The notes beneath the pieces are model-generated. The model saw only the letters and a program-made list of their open reading frames with translations, was not told the DNA's origin and did not search any database. Below, one piece after another: positions 19,509 through 26,677 of a stretch of 64,000 nucleotides of DNA. The DNA is taken from NCBI GenBank assembly GCA_938015435.1, contig CALLPN010000042.1, positions 1-64,000 on the forward strand, in the 5' to 3' direction. Source of the stretch: an uncultured Saprospiraceae bacterium (GTDB lineage: Bacteria; Bacteroidota; Bacteroidia; Chitinophagales; Saprospiraceae). A program made the translations under genes and the position numbers. Position 1 is the stretch's first letter. The number at the start of each line of letters is the position of its first letter.

Positions 19509-20239
19509 TGAAGGAAATTAGAAAATATGGATTGATAGGATATCCGCTTACCTATACTTTTTCGCCCAGTTACTTTGCTGCTAAATTTGAAGAAAAAGGA
19601 ATCATAGATGCTGAGTATAAATCTTATCCGTTAGAGAAAATCGAAGGCGTTCAGGACTTGATAGATGAAGGACTGTCAGGCTTCAATGTTACTATTCCAT
19701 ATAAAGAGCAAATCATACCATACTTAGACGAGCTTTCAGATGCAGCAAAGATAATTGGTGCAGTCAACACTGTAGATATAATAGATGGTAAGCTTATTGG
19801 ACATAATACAGATGTCTATGGTTTAGAAAACTCTCTATATACTTTGATAGATGGAGCTTGCGTAGATAAAGCGCTGATACTCGGTACTGGTGGAGCATCT
19901 AAGGCTTGCCAATATGTATTGGATCAGTTAGGGATAGATTACCGATTAGTATCACGTAATCACAAGTACCTTACCTATGATCAGTTGAATCAAGAAGTTA
20001 TGGCTGAGCACACATTGATTATCAATACTACTCCATTAGGTACTAGTCCAGAGGTAGATAGTTGTCCAGACATACCCTATGAGCATATCAGTAATTCTCA
20101 TTTCATATTTGATTTGGTATATAATCCTCCTAAATCTCTATTTTTGGCTCGTGCTGAAGAGCAAGGTGCTGCGATTATGAATGGACTTTCTATGTTGCAT
20201 GATCAAGCTAATAAATCATGGAGGATATGGAACAAGTAG
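19508..20239 (+). CDS. aroE: Shikimate dehydrogenase (NADP+)
   Basis: Reduces 3-dehydroshikimate to shikimate in aromatic amino acid synthesis. 243 residues, slightly short of the usual 270 or so. The family motifs are intact: GYPLTYTFSPSYF (shikimate-binding Ser region), GFNVTIPYK with the catalytic Lys, GAVNTVD, GHNTDVYG with the catalytic Asp, and the dinucleotide-binding ILGTGGASKA; NTTPLGTSP and NGLSMLHDQA complete it. The start is GTG, whose G is also the last base of the upstream TAG, so translation is coupled to the sugar transferase gene, an unusual partner. Confidence 0.95.
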   Translation: MKEIRKYGLIGYPLTYTFSPSYFAAKFEEKGIIDAEYKSYPLEKIEGVQDLIDEGLSGFNVTIPYKEQIIPYLDELSDAAKIIGAVNTVDIIDGKLIGHNTDVYGLENSLYTLIDGACVDKALILGTGGASKACQYVLDQLGIDYRLVSRNHKYLTYDQLNQEVMAEHTLIINTTPLGTSPEVDSCPDIPYEHISNSHFIFDLVYNPPKSLFLARAEEQGAAIMNGLSMLHDQANKSWRIWNK

Positions 20240-20319
20240 ATTACTAGAGTTTCATTTGTATACAAAAGATTAAAAACTTCTACTATCTTAGTCTTAAGCT
20301 AACCATCTAAAATAAACTA

Positions 20320-21510
20320 ATGTCAGAACCGGAGCCGAGGTCCCAAATTAACTTCGACAATACAGAGATAGCATTCGCTAACAAGTCAAATAAGGAACTT
20401 AAGAAAACAGCGAGATTATTTAAACTGATGAGTAACAGTGTGCTTACTAAATTGCTATCATCGGTAGGTTTAGTTGCTGTAAAATATAATCTTCCCTTTG
20501 CACGGTATGCAGTGAAACAGACCATATACGAACAGTTTTGTGGAGGAGAAACCTTGTTAGACTGTCAAGTAGCCATAGATAAGCTATATGAAAACAATGC
20601 GCTTACTATACTTGATTACGGTGCAGAAGGAAAGTCTACACCAGAAGAGCATGACGAAGTAAAAGATCAGATCATACAATCTGTCAAACTCGCAGCAGCA
20701 AATAACTCTGTTCCAGTAGTGGTGTGTAAGTTGTCTGGATTAGCAGATAATGGACTCTTGGAGAGATTACAAAAAACTGGAGAAATATCTGAAGCAGATC
20801 AGATGGCATATCAAAAATTATACGATAGAGTAGATGAGATTTGTCAGAAGGGAAATGAGCTAGGTGTGGGTATATTTATCGATGCAGAAGAGAGTTGGAT
20901 GCAGATTACTATAGATCGATTGGCTATAGATATGATGAGCAAGTACAATAGAACGAAGGTGATCGTATATAATACTTATCAGCTGTACAGGCATGATAAG
21001 CTTGCACAACTCAAATCAGATTATCAAAAATCTCAGGAAAACGGCTACTTATTCGGAGTCAAATTTGTAAGAGGTGCTTACATGGAGAAAGAGCGGAACA
21101 AAGCCTTAGAAATGGGCTATGATTCACCTATTCAAAAAGATAAACCTTCTACAGATAAAGATTATGATGAGGCGATCAAGTTCTGTACCGAAAATTATAA
21201 GACTATAGGATCTTGCTGCGCCACACACAACGAAAAAAGTAGCCTTTATCAAGCAGAACTGATAGATAAGCTTGGAATAGATAAAAAACATCCACATCTT
21301 AATTTTAGTCAACTCTATGGTATGAGTGATCAGATAACATTTAATCTGGCTGAAGCGGGGTATAACGTAGGTAAGTACCTAGTCTATGGTCCTGTCAAAG
21401 AAGTGATCCCATATCTGATACGACGTGCTCAAGAAAATACTTCTGTTACCGGAGAGATGGGTAGAGAGTTGAAATTTATACAGACAGAAGTGAAGAGGAG
21501 GAAGTTGTAG
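20320..21510 (+). CDS. Proline dehydrogenase
   Basis: FAD-dependent oxidation of proline to pyrroline-5-carboxylate, the first step of proline catabolism. 396 residues, the usual length for the monofunctional Bacteroidota form. Family features: a helical N-terminal arm, a TIM-barrel with ILDYGAEG, VPVVVCKLSGL, GIFIDAEESWMQ, VIVYNTYQLYRHD, FGVKFVRGAYMEKER, ATHNEKS and a C-terminal YGPVKEVIPYLIRRAQENTS that positions flavin and substrate. No P5C dehydrogenase gene is adjacent. Confidence 0.95.
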   Translation: MSEPEPRSQINFDNTEIAFANKSNKELKKTARLFKLMSNSVLTKLLSSVGLVAVKYNLPFARYAVKQTIYEQFCGGETLLDCQVAIDKLYENNALTILDYGAEGKSTPEEHDEVKDQIIQSVKLAAANNSVPVVVCKLSGLADNGLLERLQKTGEISEADQMAYQKLYDRVDEICQKGNELGVGIFIDAEESWMQITIDRLAIDMMSKYNRTKVIVYNTYQLYRHDKLAQLKSDYQKSQENGYLFGVKFVRGAYMEKERNKALEMGYDSPIQKDKPSTDKDYDEAIKFCTENYKTIGSCCATHNEKSSLYQAELIDKLGIDKKHPHLNFSQLYGMSDQITFNLAEAGYNVGKYLVYGPVKEVIPYLIRRAQENTSVTGEMGRELKFIQTEVKRRKL

Positions 21511-21559
21511 ATTAGATATTAATCTCTTTTGATCATGTTCTTTATCAGCATTAAGACTA

Positions 21560-22060
21560 ATGGCAAAACCTTCAAATAAAAAATACTTACTTATTCAAAG
21601 TGAAAATAATTATATTTCTCTAACGGAATATATAGAGTCTCTTGATCCAGCGTTAAAGATGATGCCTTTTCAAGAAGGTATGCTTAATCGTAACGTTCGA
21701 GATGTTGTCATTCATTTACATCATTGGCATCTTTTGCAATTAGGTTGGTATAATGTCGGTATGAGAGGCGATAAACCTTCAATGCCATCCGAAGGATATA
21801 CATGGAAAACATTGCCGGATCTCAATCTTATGATAAGAGAAAAATATAAGAATGTAAAGCTTCAAGATGCGATATCAAAATTAGCAACGAGCCATGCGAA
21901 TATCAGTAATCTGATCGAAGAGCATACTGATAAAGAATTGTTTACCAAGAAAAAATATCATTGGACTGGATCCACTTCATTAGGTGCTTATTTAACATCG
22001 GCTACCGCTAGCCATTATGCTTGGGCGATAAAGCTTATTAAGAAGCAAATGAAAGCTTAG
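21560..22060 (+). CDS. ClbS/DfsB (DUF1706) family four-helix protein
   Basis: 166 residues with no signal peptide. Features of the DinB-like ClbS/DfsB family: an N-terminal helix, NRNVRDVVIHLHHWHLLQLGWY with histidine/tryptophan placement as in the first bundle helices, and SLGAYLTSATASHYAWAIKLIKK as the last helix. The best known member, ClbS, protects its host from colibactin by opening its cyclopropane; most members have no assigned substrate. No toxin biosynthesis genes are nearby, so a general protective or house-cleaning role is a guess. Confidence 0.83.
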   Translation: MAKPSNKKYLLIQSENNYISLTEYIESLDPALKMMPFQEGMLNRNVRDVVIHLHHWHLLQLGWYNVGMRGDKPSMPSEGYTWKTLPDLNLMIREKYKNVKLQDAISKLATSHANISNLIEEHTDKELFTKKKYHWTGSTSLGAYLTSATASHYAWAIKLIKKQMKA

Positions 22061-22191
22061 TACTTTTTTTATCAAGGTTTCATCATTTACCGACCTTCTA
22101 AACTAACTGGTCTATGAGCCTAGTATGTTAGTAGATATATTGTCCCTTCTTTCTATTTCGTTACGTTATATAAGTGTAAAACGAAATCAAT

Positions 22192-22815
22192 ATGGAAGAT
22201 AGACTAAGTAGGGTAATACCATTACACATTGTAAGAGAAGAAACATCGCAAGGGAAGAGTCCTAAGAATAATGATGGGGATAATAATAGTAAGAAAAAGT
22301 CGTCTGCAAAAGATAGAGCGCGTCAGACACTATTCAAGACATTGTCACAGAACAACTATCGTCTACAGGCTATGATAGATAGAAAGGCTAATATATTGAT
22401 CTCAGTGAATGCAATTATCTTGTCAATTCTATTAGGGACATCATTTATGCAAAGCACTTTTGTGATGAGTAGTAATCTACATATCGTCATATTGCTTTCG
22501 TCATCTACTTTATCTATTGTTGGAGCGTTGATAGCGATCAAACCATTTCTTATTGGATCATCAGATAAATCTTGGCATGGAACAAGCTTATTAAGTTTTG
22601 AGACCTCTCGTAAACTTGACCTTAAACATTATAAATCATTAGTAAAGGATACGATCAAAAAAGAGAAAAGGATCTATGATGCTATGATAGAAGACATCTA
22701 CTTTATAAGTAAAAATGTAAATAGGAAACATGGATTTCTTAATGCTTCAGCAATGATATTTGCTATTGGTCTAATGATCTCTAGTGTGATCATGATCGCG
22801 GCTGTCGCAGGATAA
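22192..22815 (+). CDS. Pycsar-effector-like membrane protein (DUF5706 type), orphan
   Basis: 207 residues. A charged, low-complexity N-terminus (about 1-45) is followed by QNNYRLQAMIDRKANILISVNAIILSILLGTSF, close to the signature of Pycsar transmembrane effectors (a Lys-Ala-Asn just before the first helix). Hydrophobic helices lie near 62-82, 95-114 and 180-205. Family members in Pycsar defence respond to cyclic CMP or UMP and damage the membrane, but similar proteins also occur outside defence loci, often fused to an HD domain. No pyrimidine cyclase is seen here and the flanking genes are housekeeping-like. It ends 1 bp from the convergent MATE gene. Confidence 0.72.
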   Translation: MEDRLSRVIPLHIVREETSQGKSPKNNDGDNNSKKKSSAKDRARQTLFKTLSQNNYRLQAMIDRKANILISVNAIILSILLGTSFMQSTFVMSSNLHIVILLSSSTLSIVGALIAIKPFLIGSSDKSWHGTSLLSFETSRKLDLKHYKSLVKDTIKKEKRIYDAMIEDIYFISKNVNRKHGFLNASAMIFAIGLMISSVIMIAAVAG

Positions 22816-22816
22816 G

Positions 22817-24169
22817 TTATGGCTTTTGTTCTAGCTTATTAGTCAACATTTTAAATCTATAAAACAAAAATATAGCAGACACAGTCAGCCCTACGATCAA
22901 TCCGATCCATACACCAATGGGTCCCCATTCTAGGGTTATGGCTAATATGTAACTGCAGGGTATACCAAGAAACCAGTAACTCAGAAAAGTAATGATTGTA
23001 GGTATCTTGACATCTTGTAATCCTCGGAGTGCAGATAATGTTATTACCTGTATTCCATCAGGAATTTGAAATATTGCGGCTGCTAGTAGTAAGTATGCAG
23101 CGATAGATATTACTTCTTCATTATCCATATAGATAGTCGGAAGTAGATGTCGAGTAAGTACAAAGCCAATAGCAGCTATAATCATAAACAACGTAATCTG
23201 TATCATTGCCGAGTAGCCTGCATCTTTTACCCTTGGTATATCACCTTTGCCGAGTTGATTACCTACTCTTATAGTGGCTGCCATAGCGAGTCCTGTAGCA
23301 ATCATAAATGTCATAGACGCAAGATTAATCGCTATCTGATGTGATGCCTGCTCGACTTTGCCTATAAATCCCATAATAATCGCGGCTGCAGAAAAAGCAG
23401 TCAATTCAAATGTCATCTGAAACGAAGAGGGTATACCTAAACTTAGTATCTTCTTGAAGTATGAAGATTTATAGATATTGAATCTTACTTCACTGAGATA
23501 GCCCCATAGATTTTTCCAATATCTAAATAGAATTAGGATTCCAACTACCATAAAGACTCTTGAAATCAAACTGCTTAGAGATGCACCAGCGGCTCCCATC
23601 TGAGGTAATCCCCAATGACCAAAAATCAAGAGGTAGTTAAGAATTACATTGAGCACATTACCTATAATGATGATAATCATCGATGGAAGCGTTTCTGATA
23701 ATCCATCACTATAGCATCTCAATGTCTGGAAAATCATGAAGGGTAGCATCCCTAATGCGGAATAATACATGTAATCGGCTGCATGAGGTATGATCTCCGG
23801 ATCTTGGCCGAGATACTTCATGAATGGAATGAAGGCAATCAAAAGAATCATACTGATCACACCAAATGCAATATTAACTATAAGGCTATGCTTGAAAAAA
23901 GATGAGATACGTCTATCGTCGCCCGCACCTTGTGCTTCAGAGATCAATGGTGGTAATGCAAAGCTGATTCCCATACCAAATACCAAGCAAATCGCAAAGA
24001 TCGCATTAGCAAAAGATACACCCGCAAGTGCTGCTGGTCCCAGTTTAGCGACCATAATATTATCAGCAAAATTAACTGCCACTTGACCTAACTGACTCGC
24101 CATTAAAGGCAAAGCCAATTTGAGATTGAGACTGAAGTCTTGTTTGTATTTGCTTATAAAATTAGACAC
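22817..24169 (-). CDS. MATE family efflux transporter
   Basis: 450 residues with about twelve hydrophobic segments in two homologous halves. Characteristic sequences: LALPLMASQLGQVAVNFADNIMVAKLGPAALAGVSFANAIF at the N-terminus, GMLPFMIFQTLRCYSDGLSET after the first bundle, and GLAMAATIRVGNQLGKGD at the start of the second half. Members use sodium or proton gradients to export cationic drugs and metabolites; the substrate cannot be predicted. It is divergent from the ECF sigma factor gene. Confidence 0.94.
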   Translation of the reverse strand: MSNFISKYKQDFSLNLKLALPLMASQLGQVAVNFADNIMVAKLGPAALAGVSFANAIFAICLVFGMGISFALPPLISEAQGAGDDRRISSFFKHSLIVNIAFGVISMILLIAFIPFMKYLGQDPEIIPHAADYMYYSALGMLPFMIFQTLRCYSDGLSETLPSMIIIIIGNVLNVILNYLLIFGHWGLPQMGAAGASLSSLISRVFMVVGILILFRYWKNLWGYLSEVRFNIYKSSYFKKILSLGIPSSFQMTFELTAFSAAAIIMGFIGKVEQASHQIAINLASMTFMIATGLAMAATIRVGNQLGKGDIPRVKDAGYSAMIQITLFMIIAAIGFVLTRHLLPTIYMDNEEVISIAAYLLLAAAIFQIPDGIQVITLSALRGLQDVKIPTIITFLSYWFLGIPCSYILAITLEWGPIGVWIGLIVGLTVSAIFLFYRFKMLTNKLEQKP

Positions 24170-24288
24170 GCCGTAAGTTAATAGCCAAAGCCTAGATTGT
24201 ATCAGCTAGTGGCGTATTAAAAATAATAAATGACGATCTTGTAATAAATTCAATGTCATGAGGTACTAATAGAATGTAAGATATAACG

Positions 24289-24777
24289 ATGACAAAGCAA
24301 GAGCAGGATACGATATTTAATCAATGGTTAAGCGAGTTTAAGCCTCTACTATTTAAGATAGTGAGAGTCTATGCCTCTAGTCGATCAGATGATAATGACC
24401 TGTTTCAAGAGGTGGTAATACAAGTATGGAGATCGGTACCTAATTACAAGGGAGAATCAAGTAGTCATACTTGGGTATATCGAGTAGCGTTAAATACAGC
24501 TATCAAATGGTCCTCTAGAAATAAGCAGAAGAATCACGAATTACTCAATGATGATCTAGTACTCATACCGTCCGAACATAAGTCTAATGAGAAACTTGAT
24601 TGGCTCTATCACGAAATATCTAAGTTGGGTAAAGTAGAAAAATCTCTAACGCTGCTTATGCTCGACGGCTTCAGTTATAGAGAAATGTCCAACATACTAG
24701 GTATCACTACAAGCTTAGTCGGAGTCAAGATCTCAAGGATCAAACATCATTTACAAGAACGCGCACAAAATTTATAA
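24289..24777 (+). CDS. ECF RNA polymerase sigma factor
   Basis: 162 residues, standard ECF length. Region 2 runs FNQWLSEFKPLLFKIVRVYASSRSDDNDLFQEVVIQVWRSVPNYKGESSSHTWVYRVALNTAI (about 11-74), including the core-binding DLFQEV motif. Region 4 is TLLMLDGFSYREMSNILGITTSLVGVKISRIKHHL (about 124-158), a helix-turn-helix that reads the -35-like element. It is followed 3 bp later by a membrane protein that probably acts as its anti-sigma partner. Target genes cannot be named. Confidence 0.94.
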   Translation: MTKQEQDTIFNQWLSEFKPLLFKIVRVYASSRSDDNDLFQEVVIQVWRSVPNYKGESSSHTWVYRVALNTAIKWSSRNKQKNHELLNDDLVLIPSEHKSNEKLDWLYHEISKLGKVEKSLTLLMLDGFSYREMSNILGITTSLVGVKISRIKHHLQERAQNL

Positions 24778-24780
24778 ATC

Positions 24781-25353
24781 ATGAACTTAGAAGATATGAA
24801 AAAAGTATGGGACAGTGACAGCAATCAAACTCTTTATGTAATTGACCAATTTAAGATGGATCAAATGGTCAATAAAAAATCAATGAGTGCCAATCGAAGA
24901 GCTAGCTATGTTGAAAATTTTATCATTATAATGAATGTTGGAATACCAATAATAATATTTACACTTACTGGATTGTGTGATAGTATAGGGTTTGGCGAAT
25001 ATTCAATTGGATTATTAACGTTAGCTACCGCTGCGGGAACATATTATTATAAAAAAGTAAGACAAGCTAATCAATTGAATGAAGGAGATTCGGTACTCAA
25101 TAATTTGGATCAAGCCATTCATAATGCTACGTATCAATCTCGATTATCTAAATTTCTTTTGACTTGGTATATCGGAGGAATAGCAATACTTTCTATTTTT
25201 CATTTGATTTTGGAAAAGACTAATCTTTGGTTTATTCTTATGATCACCGTTACTTTTATTATTGCCTTGGTTGTAGGGCGATGGGAGCAAAGATGCCTAC
25301 ACGATAAGAAGAGAAATGAATTGATTGACTTGAAAAGAAAGTTGCAAGAATAA
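24781..25353 (+). CDS. Membrane protein paired with the ECF sigma factor, possible anti-sigma
   Basis: 190 residues starting 3 bp after the sigma factor. It begins MNLEDMKKVWDSDSNQ, a cytosolic N-terminal motif common in such Bacteroidota partner proteins. Four hydrophobic helices follow (about 46-64, 74-90, 128-145 and 150-167), and the C-terminus is charged (KKRNELIDLKRKLQE). No classic zinc anti-sigma motif is visible. Gene order and the short gap favour a regulatory membrane partner; this is inference. Confidence 0.7.
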   Translation: MNLEDMKKVWDSDSNQTLYVIDQFKMDQMVNKKSMSANRRASYVENFIIIMNVGIPIIIFTLTGLCDSIGFGEYSIGLLTLATAAGTYYYKKVRQANQLNEGDSVLNNLDQAIHNATYQSRLSKFLLTWYIGGIAILSIFHLILEKTNLWFILMITVTFIIALVVGRWEQRCLHDKKRNELIDLKRKLQE

Positions 25354-25364
25354 ATTTAACAACA

Positions 25365-25404
25365 GTTAATTTTATTAACAGTGTTAATATTTAGTCTATA
25401 TTTG
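25365..25404 (+). promoter_or_regulatory. Promoter and palindromic operator of the TetR gene
   Basis: A perfect 15-bp palindrome ATTAACAGTGTTAAT lies at 25374-25388, overlapped on its left by GTTAAT-TTT-ATTAAC (25365-25379). TATATTTG at 25397-25404 matches the Bacteroidota -7 box and is 18 bp before the ATG. The palindrome falls between the -33 and -7 regions, so binding by the encoded TetR protein should block transcription (autorepression). Confidence 0.75.
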
Positions 25405-25421
25405 CATCATAACAACAGAAT

Positions 25422-25997
25422 ATGACGAATACAAAATTAAAGGAGGAGCGTACAAGAGGCTACTTTATAGAAGCGACTAAAGAAATATTGAGAGGTGAAG
25501 GTAGTAAGGCTTTGAGTGTACGTAATATAGCTGAACGGGCAGGATACTCGTATGCAACATTATACAATTATTTTAAAGATCAGACGGAGCTAATATCTCT
25601 TAGTCTACTTGACTTCAAAGATGAATGTAGAGATGCAGTCAATCAAAATATACGCAAATCAAAACCTGGAAAACCTGAAATCAAAGCTATTGTAGTGAGT
25701 TATATCAATTACTTCGTCCAGTATCCTGGAGTATTTGATTTGTTCTATATCGAAAAATTAGCTTCGAAGAAAGTCAATAATCAAGTGGTTTCGTTTTTGG
25801 ATTCACTATGTGAAGAGGATTGGAATTACTTGATCGATAATCAAATCTATAGTAAGACGGAAATCGAATATAAACGAAAGACGCTCAACAACGCTACGAT
25901 AGGTGTACTTATGTCTTATCTCAAGCGAAGCACTCCGAGTGATTATTCAGAATTGCTTAGGGATATTGATGTAACGATGGATACTATACTTCCTTAG
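25422..25997 (+). CDS. TetR/AcrR family transcriptional regulator
   Basis: 191 residues. The N-terminal helix-turn-helix is clear: RGYFIEATKEILRGEGSKALSVRNIAERAGYSYATLYNYFKDQTELISLSLLDF (about 9-62). The C-terminal ligand domain is all-helical (IVVSYINYFVQYPGVFDLFYIEKL onward), with no strong match to a ligand class. Its own promoter carries a 15-bp palindrome, so autoregulation is likely. Which effector gene it controls is not obvious; the neighbours are the sigma/membrane pair upstream and the convergent VTC operon. Confidence 0.92.
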   Translation: MTNTKLKEERTRGYFIEATKEILRGEGSKALSVRNIAERAGYSYATLYNYFKDQTELISLSLLDFKDECRDAVNQNIRKSKPGKPEIKAIVVSYINYFVQYPGVFDLFYIEKLASKKVNNQVVSFLDSLCEEDWNYLIDNQIYSKTEIEYKRKTLNNATIGVLMSYLKRSTPSDYSELLRDIDVTMDTILP

Positions 25998-26039
25998 ATA
26001 GGACATATAGGATCTTTGGTATTTTGATTAATTGTTTTA

Positions 26040-26669
26040 TTAAAATAGTAACTCTGTGACACCATTAGTGTACTTACTATTTTTGGTTTGGCGGTAGGGT
26101 AGATAGTCCATGATATCTCTTGCCCTTTCTGCATGTTCTGCGTCGTATTTGAGTTCAACGATTATAGGGTAACGGCCAATATCATGGGCATTCATATTGG
26201 AAAAAGGAATTTTAAAGGATTGCTTGCTATCGATAGTCAATCGAAAAAGCCTGTCACTAGATTCATAGTATTTTCTTTGATATGAATTATGAAGGATAGG
26301 TACCATGGTTCCCAGCTTTACAGGATGTTCAGCAATCGCACCAAACAGCTTTTCTTTAGTATCTATTAATCGGTTAGAGATTTTGAAACTGTCTTTCCAT
26401 CCAAGTTCCGCATTTTTATTTTTGAGCTCCAATACGGAATCGCTTTCAGGATGATTGAGATCTCCGTACCATCTTAATCTCATTTTCTGCCTTCTAGGTA
26501 CACCTTCAATGTTTTGGTAGAAGCAATGAAGGTTTGGTGTATCTAAGTATATATTATTTACTTGTCGATCTGGAAATGCGATAGAAAAGGATGCCGGATG
26601 CATAAGTATGCTTGCCTCTATTGAAGCTAAGCTAAGTTGATCGATTGCATATTTGATTTCATACCTCAT
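26040..26669 (-). CDS. VTC-domain (polyphosphate polymerase-like) protein
   Basis: 209 residues, third gene of a VTC/CotH/DUF4956 operon (gap to CotH 8 bp). The VTC tunnel-fold hallmarks are visible: RYEIKYAID at the start, NNIYLDTPNLHCFYQNIEG, RRQKMRLRWYGD with several Lys/Arg that would bind phosphate, LELKNKNAELGWKDSF with the metal-binding Glu, and IVELKYD near the end, then NSKYTNGVTELLF. Eukaryotic VTC4 makes polyphosphate from ATP; bacterial stand-alone VTC proteins are mostly uncharacterised. The genetic link to CotH and DUF4956 is one I recall from many bacteria and suggests a shared envelope function. Confidence 0.88.
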   Translation of the reverse strand: MRYEIKYAIDQLSLASIEASILMHPASFSIAFPDRQVNNIYLDTPNLHCFYQNIEGVPRRQKMRLRWYGDLNHPESDSVLELKNKNAELGWKDSFKISNRLIDTKEKLFGAIAEHPVKLGTMVPILHNSYQRKYYESSDRLFRLTIDSKQSFKIPFSNMNAHDIGRYPIIVELKYDAEHAERARDIMDYLPYRQTKNSKYTNGVTELLF

Positions 26670-26677
26670 TTTCTGCT

